From assembly GCA_012841485.1 (NCBI GenBank), contig DUUU01000251.1, positions 1 through 19,755 on the forward strand: a DNA stretch of 19,755 nt. Direction: 5' to 3'. This DNA is from Armatimonadota bacterium. Lineage in GTDB: Bacteria > Armatimonadota > JAAZEB01. Position numbers and translations under genes: made by a program. The notes beneath the pieces were generated by a model. That model saw only the letters and a list, made by a program, of their open reading frames with translations, was not told the origin of the DNA and ran no database searches. Positions 1 through 11,374 of the stretch are shown here, piece by piece (position 1 is the first letter of the stretch; every line of letters begins with the position of its first letter).

Positions 1-124
1 GGTCTGCCGCGCCCGCGAGCACGCCGGCCCGCCCGCCGCTCGTGCCTGGCATCGCTCAGCGCCCGGGACGACACGCGCCACCCCGGGCTGGATGGCCTCA
101 CTCGGTCGGAGTGCGGCCCCCCGC

Positions 125-139
125 TCACTCCGGGAGTGA
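125..139. repeat. Short palindrome at the sialidase stop codon
   Basis: Seven-base arms (TCACTCC / GGAGTGA) around a single central G coincide with the stop codon of the sialidase-like gene. This could form a weak stem at the mRNA 3' end, but no T-run follows on the minus strand, so terminator function is not supported. Confidence 0.25.
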
Positions 140-1669
140 CCATCGCGTGCCGGCGATGTGCGTGATGTTATCGTTCCCGTTGAAGTAGTAGATCGTGAAG
201 AGCGCGCCATCGGACAGGCGCACGGTGATCGGGTAGCCCAGATCTCCACCGCTGCCGCTGCCATCCGCGCGCAGGACATACCGCTTCTCCGCCGGCCACG
301 TCCGCCCGTGGTCGGAGCTCACGCAAGCCCGGATGCCCATCGGAAACTTGCGGTAGCCATAGGTACACAGGATCCTACCATCCGGGAGCCGGAGGAGGTG
401 CGCCGGGTGGCCCCAGAGCTCTGTCCTCTCCGGCCGGCTCCAGGTGAGGCCCCCATCCGTGGAGGTGGACTGCCAGAGGAAGCCATCCGTCTCGGAGCGC
501 GCCATCGCCAGGACGGTCCCCCTGGCGGTCTCTACCAACGCGGTCTCGTTCAGGTCCACCCCTTGGGGCCCTTCGGGGAGCAACGGGATGAACTGCCAGC
601 TCTTGCCGTCATCGGCCGAACGCAGGATGAAAACCTCGCGCTCCTTCACGCCCTTCCGGTGGCCATAGATCGCCACGAGGCGGACCCCCTCCGTGGTACG
701 CACGTAAGAGCTCTCATCCCGGAAAGGCATCAACCCGGCGACATACTCCGGGCCTGGAATCACCTCCATCTTCCACGTCTTGCCCCCATCTTCCGAGACC
801 TGGGCGTAGTAATCGGGGCTGAGGTAAGCCACCGTTCCCGGGCGCACATCCATGACGATGCGCTGCTCCTTGACCAACCGATCCTTCTCCTCGGCGTTCA
901 CGTACAGCCAGCCACGGGCACTGGCCCGCACCAGCCGGCCATCCTTTGTCCTATATTGGGAAAGCGGAAAAGTCTCGGTGCTCTCGGCCCAGGTGAGGCC
1001 GCCATCGCGCGAGACCATTCGCTTGCTCCCACCGGTCGGATCGATGTGGCTGCGCCGCGTGCGCGTTCCAAACCCGGTGCTGAGCGTGTCTTCGCCTTCC
1101 CGCTGCGCCAGGGAGGGGAAACAGGCATACACATCTTGCTGCTTATAGATCGTCACCGTCTTGGCCGGAATTTCCAGCTCTTTGGGATCGAACTCAACCA
1201 GCTTCCTCTCGGGGGTGATTCGGAATGGGAAGGAGCGGGTGTCGAGCACATACGGCCCGGTGGCCGGGCGGTTGTGCGCCGAGACGCGCAGAGCATAGAG
1301 GCCCGGTTTCCAGCCTTTCACCGAGAAGGTGCGCGCATAGGTGCCCTCCCGGGGATCCTCATCAAAGGGGCCATTGTCCCGGTCGCCGGTCACCGTGATC
1401 TCCTGCTTCTCGGGGACCACGTGCCGCTGGTTGCGCACCACGAAGCCTTGCGGAATCTCCTCGTTCTCCAGGAGCTGCAGCTCCGTGTAGTAGCTGCCAA
1501 CGGGCACGTCCTTGGAGGTCGCGGTCACGACGACACGGATCTGGTCGGCCTGTGGGAAGGTAAAGCTCGCATCGATGATGCGGATGCTCCCAGCGCAAGC
1601 GGGCATGCCGGTGACCGCCAGCAGGAGGATTGCCGACGGAGCGCACTTCACTAGAGAGTGGTACACCAT
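125..1669 (-). CDS. Secreted BNR-repeat sialidase-like protein (exo-alpha-sialidase fold)
   Basis: A six-bladed propeller protein of the sialidase superfamily, probably exported and acting on, or binding, glycans outside the cytoplasm. Counted from the upstream in-frame ATG at 1681 (518 residues), five Asp-box repeats are visible: SRDGGLTW 224-231, SEDGGKTW 296-303, SADDGKSW 355-362, STDGGLTW 407-414 and SSDHGRTW 455-462. The C-terminus has the family's GYP...DG...YYF...TRW ending. Residues 5-31 form a signal peptide with a hydrophobic core and an ACA cleavage motif. Residues 35-155 are a beta-rich domain preceding the propeller. I chose the ATG at 1669 because GGGAGAG lies just upstream; the ATG at 1681 has a poorer site. 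Asp boxes also occur in non-hydrolytic propellers, and I did not place the full catalytic arginine triad, so sialidase activity is not assured. It is divergent from the DUF6785 membrane protein gene. Confidence 0.82.
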   Translation of the reverse strand: MVYHSLVKCAPSAILLLAVTGMPACAGSIRIIDASFTFPQADQIRVVVTATSKDVPVGSYYTELQLLENEEIPQGFVVRNQRHVVPEKQEITVTGDRDNGPFDEDPREGTYARTFSVKGWKPGLYALRVSAHNRPATGPYVLDTRSFPFRITPERKLVEFDPKELEIPAKTVTIYKQQDVYACFPSLAQREGEDTLSTGFGTRTRRSHIDPTGGSKRMVSRDGGLTWAESTETFPLSQYRTKDGRLVRASARGWLYVNAEEKDRLVKEQRIVMDVRPGTVAYLSPDYYAQVSEDGGKTWKMEVIPGPEYVAGLMPFRDESSYVRTTEGVRLVAIYGHRKGVKEREVFILRSADDGKSWQFIPLLPEGPQGVDLNETALVETARGTVLAMARSETDGFLWQSTSTDGGLTWSRPERTELWGHPAHLLRLPDGRILCTYGYRKFPMGIRACVSSDHGRTWPAEKRYVLRADGSGSGGDLGYPITVRLSDGALFTIYYFNGNDNITHIAGTRWSLPE

Positions 1670-1694
1670 CTTCTCTCCCATCCCTGAGTACCCA

Positions 1695-2022
1695 TCAGAC
1701 GGAACTCTCCGCCCGGGTGTTCCTCAGCCGGTGTGGCGTGTCTATCTGCCATGGTGTCCAGCCGGAGGGGCGGTGGCATCGGCCGATGCCTCTCCCCTGC
1801 GTCGCTGGGCGCCAAAGCCCTGCAAGAGATGGAGTCAGATAGATCGAGAAGGGTCCGGTTGGAGTAGCAGAGGGGAGGCGGGTCATACGCGGTGTCAGGA
1901 GCAGGGTCGCGTCGAGAAGCGCGTACCGGGCGTCTGGTGCCGGCGCGAACTCGCCGGCCCACCGGTCGAAGACCGCCGCGTACTCGTTTGCAGAGAGTCT
2001 GCCCTGGCAATGGCTTATCCAT
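1695..2022 (-). pseudogene. Possible frameshifted small gene upstream of the sialidase gene
   Basis: An ATG at 2022 lies about 40 bases below a good minus-strand promoter and reads MDKPLPGQTL before leaving a coding-like frame. The next frame continues with SANEYAAVFDRWAGEF and strongly GC-rich third positions until about position 1800, then becomes irregular and stops at 1695. The break falls in a CT-dinucleotide run (ACTCTCT); one extra CT would join the two parts as QTLSANEY. I do not recognise the product. It could be a decayed gene, a gene with a sequencing indel, or simply the leader of the sialidase mRNA. No complete ORF covers both parts. Confidence 0.3.
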
Positions 2023-2068
2023 GGCCGCGCCTTTCTGGGGCACCCGCCCTCTGTACTGCATGCGTGCC

Positions 2069-2097
2069 AGTATAGCATATCCGGTCGCAAGAGGCAA
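2069..2097 (-). promoter_or_regulatory. Sigma70-type promoter reading towards the sialidase gene
   Basis: On the minus strand TTGCCT (2092-2097) and TATACT (2069-2074) are separated by 17 bases, and TG precedes the -10 by one base (extended -10, TGCTATACT). Transcription would start near 2062 and run through the possible small gene into the sialidase gene, giving a leader of about 390 bases if the small ORF is not translated. No ribosomal or operator motif is obvious between. Confidence 0.6.
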
Positions 2098-2475
2098 GCG
2101 TCTCTCCCAGGCGCGGCTGAGGAAGCCACCGCGCCTGCACCTCCCCATCCGTGTCTGTCCCTTCATCCGTGGTATCGATGCCGGCGCGCGTCCGGGAGGC
2201 AGGCAGATGTCCGGCACAGGTGGGGCAGGATTCTGCTGTCTCAGGCCAGAATAGCGCCGGGGGTAGATATCCCAGAGCCCACCGCGTCTGCTCACGAGGC
2301 GTCTCTCCCTGCCGCGCGCCGCGATCCCTTCGCCGCGAAGCTTGGACAGCGCCCACTCTGATATGGATGCGGGAAGCGCCTTGAAGCATGCCAGAAGGCG
2401 AAAGGCGCGCCGGTTCCCGTTCGAGCCAAGGGCGGCCGCCCGGGCTTCCCGCAACCTATCAAGCCCCCAGCCTGA
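2098..2475. other. Intergenic DNA between divergent genes, no gene seen
   Basis: Frames here on both strands are short, lack SD sequences, or have irregular codon composition. I see no RNA gene, no T-tailed hairpin and no well-spaced plus-strand promoter for the membrane protein gene, although that promoter must lie here. Confidence 0.5.
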
Positions 2476-2508
2476 GTGTGGGCGGGCCCATGGAAAGGTT
2501 CACGCTGG

Positions 2509-6525
<4,017 letters not shown>

Positions 6526-6529
6526 AGCA

Positions 6530-7339
6530 GTGAACGGTGGCCTCCGACCTCAGGCCGCAGGCGTCGTGGACAGCCACGCCCACCTGAACCACGAGGGATA
6601 CCAACCGGATCTGGATGCCGTCATCGCGCGTGCCCGCGAGGCAGGGGTCGTCGCGATCCTCATCCCCGGCTATGACCTCCCATCGAGCCGGGAGGCCGTG
6701 CGCCTCTCGGAGCGGCTCCCGGGCGCGTACGCCTCGGTAGGGATCCACCCGCATGATGCCGAAACTTGCACTGACGCAGCGTTGGCCGAGCTACGCGCCC
6801 TTCTGAAGCACCCGCGCGTGGTGGGAGTCGGCGAATGTGGTCTCGATTACTACCGCGACCTCTCCCCGCGCGATGTGCAGCAGCGGGTACTGCGAGCGCA
6901 CCTGGCGCTGGCCCGCGAGGCGAATCGCCCGATCATCCTGCACAACCGGGATTCGGAGGGGGACCTGACGCGCATCCTACGGGAAGAGGGCCTTCCGGAA
7001 GCGGAAGGCGTGTTGCACTGCTTCTCGGGCGACGCGACGCTCGCAGCGGAAGCCCTCGGGATGGGCCTGACCATCGGGGTGGCGGGACAGGTGACCTTCA
7101 AGAATGCCGCAGCCCTGCGGGAGGTGATTGCCAGCCTGCCCCTGGAACGCCTGATGGTGGAGACGGACTCGCCCTACCTGGCGCCGGTGCCATATCGCGG
7201 CCGGCGCAACGAGCCGGCGCATGTCGTCGCCGTGGCGGAGTGTGTCGCCCTCCTCCACGGCACCACATTCGATGTCGTGGCAAACGCCACCACGGCGCGC
7301 TTCGAGACCCTATTCGGAGTCCGTGTAACGGGAGGTTGA
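6530..7339 (+). CDS. tatD: TatD family metal-dependent hydrolase (DNase)
   Basis: A TIM-barrel amidohydrolase-superfamily enzyme with metal-dependent nuclease activity in characterised members; cytoplasmic. The metal-binding set is complete: DSHAHL (H16, H18), GECGLDYYRD, ILHNRDSEGD, LHCFSGD and VETDSPYLAP. The length of 269 residues fits the family. Two starts are plausible: GTG at 6530, with GAGGGA seven bases upstream and no overlap, and GTG at 6515, with AGGAGG upstream but overlapping the previous stop. I chose 6530. It lies four bases after the DUF697-like gene and four bases before the DUF1844 gene, inside one operon. Confidence 0.95.
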   Translation: MNGGLRPQAAGVVDSHAHLNHEGYQPDLDAVIARAREAGVVAILIPGYDLPSSREAVRLSERLPGAYASVGIHPHDAETCTDAALAELRALLKHPRVVGVGECGLDYYRDLSPRDVQQRVLRAHLALAREANRPIILHNRDSEGDLTRILREEGLPEAEGVLHCFSGDATLAAEALGMGLTIGVAGQVTFKNAAALREVIASLPLERLMVETDSPYLAPVPYRGRRNEPAHVVAVAECVALLHGTTFDVVANATTARFETLFGVRVTGG

Positions 7340-7343
7340 AGTG

Positions 7344-7769
7344 ATGGAAGAGAAGCAAGAGGAGTTCGAGGTCGTCGATAGGCGGCGGGTGAACGCCGAG
7401 GCGGAGGCGCCCACGGAGGAGCCGTCGCCCACCGAGGCCAAGGCAGCGAACGAGGAAGCGCCGGCCGAGCAGGCGGAGCAGGCCGCTGGGGAGGGCCAGT
7501 TTCCACCGGAGGTCGATATCTACGTGCTCCTCTCCTCGATGATCGGCATGCTGCATGGATTCGCCTGGCAGAAGATGGGCTTCGTCGCCGACCAGAAGAC
7601 AGGCCAGGTGGAAGAGGACCTGCCGCAGGCGAAGATCGCGGTAGACACCGTCCAGTACCTGGCCGGAAAACTCGAGGAGAAGCTCTCGGAGGCAGAGGTC
7701 CGGGAACTGCGGCGCGTGGTGATGGACTTGCAGATGAACTACCTCAGAAAGAGCAGCGGTGGAAAGTAG
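7344..7769 (+). CDS. DUF1844 domain-containing protein
   Basis: About 141 residues. The first 50 or so are Glu/Ala/Pro-rich and look disordered. The remainder matches the DUF1844 pattern: a helix VDIYVLLSSMIGMLHG, then a segment equivalent to the family's PDPETGQ (VADQKTGQVEEDLPQAKIAVDTV), then EAEVRELRRVVMDLQMNYL. Function is unknown; the domain is common in Armatimonadota, Acidobacteria and Planctomycetota-type genomes. GGGAGG at 7330-7335 serves either GTG 7341 or ATG 7344; the ATG has better spacing. The 3' end overlaps the NlpC/P60 gene by 11 bases. Confidence 0.85.
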   Translation: MEEKQEEFEVVDRRRVNAEAEAPTEEPSPTEAKAANEEAPAEQAEQAAGEGQFPPEVDIYVLLSSMIGMLHGFAWQKMGFVADQKTGQVEEDLPQAKIAVDTVQYLAGKLEEKLSEAEVRELRRVVMDLQMNYLRKSSGGK

Positions 7770-8655
7770 GGAACGCGCCATCGACGAGAAGGAGCGGCCT
7801 GCCACGCCGGGTACCCCCGTCGCCCCCGGCGCGCTGCACCGCGTGCAGGTCTCCGTGGCCGATCTCTGGTCGCGCCCGGCGCCCGGTTCCGAGCGCGTGA
7901 GCCAGGTGCTTCTCGGCACGCCCCTTCGGGTCCTGGCGGAGTGCGGGGGCTACGCCTATATGGAGAGTCCGGACGCCTACCGCGGCTGGGTCTTGCGGAG
8001 AGAGACCGCGCCCGCCCCCTCACTAGAGGAACCGGACCACGTCATCAGCGACCTCATCGTGCCCGCCTACCCTGCCCCAGAAGCCAGCGAGCCAAGCCTG
8101 GAGGTCTATTACGGCACACGCCTCGTCGCCGGCGAGTCTGCCGGCGAGCGCCGCCGGGTGCTCCTGCCGGACGGCCCGGCCTGGGTACCGGCCACATCAC
8201 TCAGAAGGATCGATTACGAACCGTTCGCGCCCCCCTCGCCCCATCGAAAGGAGAGAGCGCCCGATGGGGCCGCGTCTTGCCGCCCGCTGGACCTGGATGC
8301 CCTCCTCGCGGACGCACATCGCTGGGTAGGCGTGCCCTACCTCTGGGGCGGCGGTACCCCGCGGGGTGTCGATTGCTCCGGCTTTGTGCAGGTGCTCTTC
8401 GGCGTCCATGGCCGGCGCCTGCTCCGCGACGCGCGGCTTCAGGTGCGCCATGGCATGCCGGTCGCCGTAGCCGAGGTGCAGGCGGGCGATCTCCTCTTCT
8501 TCGGCCGGTCGCGCTGGAACCTGCCGACGCACGTCGGCATCGCCCTTGGCCCGGAGTCGTATATCCATGCGCATGATAGCGACGGCCACCGCGTGGAGGT
8601 GAGCCCCCTGGCGCCGGCGCTGGAGCGCTGGTGGGGCGCGAGACGGATCTGGTAG
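7759..8655 (+). CDS. NlpC/P60 family peptidase with N-terminal SH3-like domains
   Basis: 298 residues. Residues 26-75 form an SH3b-like domain (VSVADLWSRP ... VLLGTPLRVL ... GWVLRR), and a second SH3-like segment spans about 90-145. The NlpC/P60 catalytic domain follows at about 175-298, with C206 in VDCSGF, H258 in THVGI and a third polar residue at H270. This is the layout of YkfC-type gamma-D-glutamyl-L-diamino acid endopeptidases, which trim cell-wall peptides. No signal peptide is visible, which favours a cytoplasmic role in peptidoglycan recycling over wall cleavage. It starts at a GTG inside the previous gene and is the last gene of the tgt operon. Confidence 0.88.
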   Translation: MESRERAIDEKERPATPGTPVAPGALHRVQVSVADLWSRPAPGSERVSQVLLGTPLRVLAECGGYAYMESPDAYRGWVLRRETAPAPSLEEPDHVISDLIVPAYPAPEASEPSLEVYYGTRLVAGESAGERRRVLLPDGPAWVPATSLRRIDYEPFAPPSPHRKERAPDGAASCRPLDLDALLADAHRWVGVPYLWGGGTPRGVDCSGFVQVLFGVHGRRLLRDARLQVRHGMPVAVAEVQAGDLLFFGRSRWNLPTHVGIALGPESYIHAHDSDGHRVEVSPLAPALERWWGARRIW

Positions 8656-8784
8656 CGTCGAACGCGCGCACGGCGTAACCGTCGCTCCAACGCTCCGCCA
8701 CTTTATTCCCCTGCCCTTGCATCCCTCTGCGGCGGCTCGATTCGGGGATCGATCACCGGCAGCGCGGCAGGGCATATTGGTATG

Positions 8785-8805
8785 CGCTGGGGCGTGGCCC
8801 CAGCG
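8785..8805 (+). other. GC-rich hairpin after the tgt operon
   Basis: CGCTGGGGC and GCCCCAGCG form a perfect 9-bp stem with a GTG loop, about 130 bases after the NlpC/P60 stop. There is no T-run after it, so it is not a classical intrinsic terminator, but it could end or stabilise the operon transcript. The remainder of 8656-8936 shows nothing recognisable. Confidence 0.35.
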
Positions 8806-8936
8806 GGGCTTGCCAGCCGCTCGCGATGGCATAGGCCAACACTCCATCCTGATGTGTGATGTGTTCACCCGCTCAGCGGCGCGGCGAGCCGGGCAGGGGG
8901 CGTTTCGCGGGCCGTCGCGGAGGGTATGCGGCCGAT

Positions 8937-9275
8937 ATGAACGACTCCCCGGTGGGCTTTCAGGAGGACTGGGCCGCGCACTTCGCGCGCCGAATGGCGG
9001 AGCGCATCGCACACGCGGGGCAAACACGCGATCTGCAGGCCCGGCGTGACGCGCTGGAAGAGGCGCTCGATCTGGGCAAGGAGGCGCGCCTCCGCGTTCA
9101 GGCGGGATACACGGAAAGCGCCGAAGAGAGCATGGCGCTGGCGTGCCTGCAATCGGCCCTGGATGAGGTGCAGCAGCTTCTGAACGCCATCGATCCCTGC
9201 TACGAGCCGATGCTGGCCTCGGCGCAGGCGCATGCGGAAGCTGCCGCCGACGCGCTCAACGCTGCGGGAAGATAG
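8937..9275 (+). CDS. Small helical protein of unknown function
   Basis: 112 residues, mostly amphipathic helix (for example RRDALEEALDLGKEARLRVQ and SALDEVQQLLNAIDP), acidic, with no membrane segment and no motif I recognise. The frame is open upstream to 8856, but composition becomes coding-like only around the ATG at 8937; GGAGGG lies at 8919-8924, a rather long 12 bases away. It is convergent with the chaperone-fold gene, which ends 46 bases downstream. The even codon bias supports a real gene; the function is unknown. Confidence 0.6.
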   Translation: MNDSPVGFQEDWAAHFARRMAERIAHAGQTRDLQARRDALEEALDLGKEARLRVQAGYTESAEESMALACLQSALDEVQQLLNAIDPCYEPMLASAQAHAEAAADALNAAGR

Positions 9276-9321
9276 CCGCCCGGCGGGCGCAATCGGTGGC
9301 CACTGGGCAAAGCCGCGCGCC

Positions 9322-9798
9322 CTACCCACCCCGGCGCCGGGAAGTACCGCCGAACTCGACCAGGAGGCGGTCATCGATATCATCGGCGAGCCCCGAGACC
9401 CAGCGCACCATATCCTCCACCTCGGTGGGATCCAGGCCATCCACGGGCCGCATGGCGCTGAGGAAAATGGTATCGCCGTGCAGGCCAAACTTGGCGATGG
9501 AAAGCTCGAAACGGTTGTTCAGCTCCAGAAGGAGGCGGTAGAGCGGCAGGATGAGGTCGCGGTCCGAAGGCAGATCCATGATGGGGGCGTACACCAGGAA
9601 GAGGTCGCGCTCCTCCAGGGTGACGATACCCAGCGTGCATTGTATCGATCCCACCGGGAAATGGAGGAAGCCGTTCTCATCCTGGAGCGAGGTGGGATTG
9701 GAGGCTCCCAAGCGCTTCATCCCCTCCAGGATGGCCTGCGCGCCCTGGGCGCACAGTGTCTCCCGTTCCTCCGGGGTACGAGCGTGATGATCTGCCAT
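9322..9798 (-). CDS. YbjN / type III secretion chaperone-like (CesT-fold) protein
   Basis: 158 residues. The order of elements (helix; HFPVGSIQCTLGIVTLEERD; LFLVYAPIMDL; LYRLLLELNNRFELSIAKFGL; GDTIFLSAMRPVDGL; terminal helix) fits the YbjN/CesT class, small dimeric proteins that bind unfolded segments of a partner. I infer this fold from the LLLELNNR...KFGL...D.IFLS pattern; it is not proof. ATG 9798 begins the conserved part. A GTG at 9870 overlaps the protease stop (ATGTGAGG) and has GAAGGGAG upstream, so a 24-residue extension with translational coupling is possible. It is co-directional with the protease 68 bases upstream, which suggests a functional pair. Confidence 0.6.
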   Translation of the reverse strand: MADHHARTPEERETLCAQGAQAILEGMKRLGASNPTSLQDENGFLHFPVGSIQCTLGIVTLEERDLFLVYAPIMDLPSDRDLILPLYRLLLELNNRFELSIAKFGLHGDTIFLSAMRPVDGLDPTEVEDMVRWVSGLADDIDDRLLVEFGGTSRRRGG

Positions 9799-9866
9799 CT
9801 GCGGCACGCCCCTCTTGGGCTGCCGGAGCAGGCCCACGCCCAGACGGTGATGTGCAGCAGGAGGCC

Positions 9867-10922
9867 TCACATCTCGCTCCCTTCCGCACGCGCGGCCCCG
9901 CAGTTGCCGCAGTAGCGGCCTTCGCCCTCTTCAAGCCAGCCGCAGTGGCGGCAGTAGTAACGACGACAGGCCTCCTGGAAACCGATGGCCCGCAACACGC
10001 GTATCTCCTCACGCATGTAATCGATTGGAATGGCGAAGTTGATCCCCTGTGCCAGCAAGCGCCCATCGCCGCGATACGCCCACGCGCTGATGCCGACGAG
10101 GTCACCCTGTTCGGTCACCACTGGCCCGCCGGAGCTGCCGGCGCTGATGGCCGCATCCGTCTGGATGTACTCCACATTGGTCGTGCAGACGCGGCGCGCG
10201 GCGCTGACGATTCCCCGGGTGACGCTGAGCGCCAGGCCTCCCGGGTTGCCGATGGCGTAGAGCGTCTGCGCATCCCTCAGCTTGAGGGGATCGCCCAGCG
10301 GCACCGCGCACAGATTCTGGCGTGGCACCACGAGAAGCGCATAGTCGAGGGGGCGGTGCGAGCGAACCACCGTCGCGTCCTCCTCGCTGCCATCGGCGAA
10401 ATGCACACGAACGTAGCGCTCGGAGAAGCCCCCCTCGGTGTCGACCACGTGCCGATTGGTGAGGATCAGGCCATCGGGATCCACGATCACGCCGGAGCCC
10501 TCGCCGATCTCCGTGAAGATCTGCACCGTGCACTGCTTGACGGCTGCAATCACATCGGTGATATCCCGGTGCCGGCCTTGCGCGATCTGCCCCGGGGTGG
10601 ACTGCGGCGAAAGCGACCGAGCGCCAGCCCTCTCCTTCCCAGCAGGCGGCGCAGCACTCGCATCGGCGGGAGAAGCCGGTGCCGCCTTCTGCAGCCGCAG
10701 AGTGACCATCTCATCCAGCGTTTTTGGATCATCCACGGCCAGGTTGACATGGATCTTGGCGCGCGCGAGCTCTGCGCGGATCTCGCGCACGTTCTCCTGG
10801 CTTCGCCGCTCGTAGCCAAACGCGCGCAGCAGGCGTCTGGCCGACATCTTCTTAATGCCCTTCGGGCGGGAGCGGAGCTCATCCAGGATGCGGGCCACGG
10901 CGGGCTTGAGGCGGGCTTCCAT
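9867..10922 (-). CDS. Cytoplasmic trypsin-like (HtrA-related) serine protease with C-terminal zinc ribbon
   Basis: 351 residues in three parts. Residues 1-78 form a helical, winged-helix-like domain with the pattern LLRAFGYERR...VREIRAELAR. A Pro/Ala linker covers 79-118. A trypsin-like domain covers 120-315 with H158 (TNRHVV), D193 (LDYALL) and S264 (GSSGGP) all in place. A C-terminal zinc ribbon has C324, C327, C338 and C341 (CRHCG...YCGNCG). Unlike DegP/HtrA there is no signal peptide, no membrane anchor and no PDZ domain, so it should act in the cytoplasm. ATG 10922 has AGGAG a few bases upstream; the frame is open to 11042, but that part contains the promoter. The chaperone-fold gene follows at once. 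Confidence 0.85.
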   Translation of the reverse strand: MEARLKPAVARILDELRSRPKGIKKMSARRLLRAFGYERRSQENVREIRAELARAKIHVNLAVDDPKTLDEMVTLRLQKAAPASPADASAAPPAGKERAGARSLSPQSTPGQIAQGRHRDITDVIAAVKQCTVQIFTEIGEGSGVIVDPDGLILTNRHVVDTEGGFSERYVRVHFADGSEEDATVVRSHRPLDYALLVVPRQNLCAVPLGDPLKLRDAQTLYAIGNPGGLALSVTRGIVSAARRVCTTNVEYIQTDAAISAGSSGGPVVTEQGDLVGISAWAYRGDGRLLAQGINFAIPIDYMREEIRVLRAIGFQEACRRYYCRHCGWLEEGEGRYCGNCGAARAEGSEM

Positions 10923-10988
10923 CCTTTGGCATCTCCTGGGGTTGTCCCAACGACATACCGCGGCGGCACTGCCCGCGGCACTCGCCTC

Positions 10989-11017
10989 AGTATAGCACGC
11001 CCGTGTCTCCTGGTCAA
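10989..11017 (-). promoter_or_regulatory. Sigma70 promoter of the protease/chaperone pair
   Basis: On the minus strand TTGACC (11012-11017) and TATACT (10989-10994) have the optimal 17-base spacer. Transcription would start near 10982 and give a leader of about 60 bases to the protease ATG at 10922. This is the best promoter in the window. Confidence 0.75.
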
Positions 11018-11374
11018 GGAAAGGCCGGCGCATTTCGCCCACACAGGGTCAACGAGGCTCCAAAGCGCTTCCTCCTCGTAGCAGCTCCATCGCGGCCCAT
11101 CCCTGGCTCACCTGCCGCTGGAGCCTCTCACGCCCTGGCGGGTCTACCAAACGAGCCAGCGAGGGCAGTCATCATGGCGGCCCGGCCCCGGGTAGAGGAC
11201 AGTCCGGCCGCGAGACGAACACACCCAGCAGGCGGTGCTAGTTCCAAACGGGCATGCCCCATCCGATGAAGAGCACCTGTGCCAGCCAGTGAGCGGCGGC
11301 GGGATGAATCCGGTCGCTCGCGCGGTTGCTGGGCAACCATCGAGAGGCGGACCAGAAGCGTATGGAGTGTGAGC
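11018..11374. other. Intergenic DNA between divergent protease and mcrBC, no gene seen
   Basis: Boundary between ordinary chromosome and the accessory region. Frames here lack coding character. I see no convincing -35/-10 pair for mcrB on the plus strand; the one structured element is the palindrome at 11324-11338. Confidence 0.5.
11324..11338. promoter_or_regulatory. Palindrome upstream of mcrB, possible operator
   Basis: GGTTGC and GCAACC are perfect 6-base arms around TGG, ending 36 bases before the mcrB ATG. The position would suit a repressor site or a leader hairpin. Nothing else supports this. Confidence 0.3.

Noticed and set aside
158..1654. Long plus-strand ORF (498 codons) opposite the sialidase-like gene
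   Set aside because: It is the antisense of a gene with five Asp boxes and a signal peptide; its product is Arg/His/Pro-rich with no motif.
11194..11210. Stretch GAGGACAGTCCGG resembling the first conserved block of RNase P RNA
   Set aside because: The match is short and imperfect, and the flanks show neither the P4 partner strand nor other conserved blocks.
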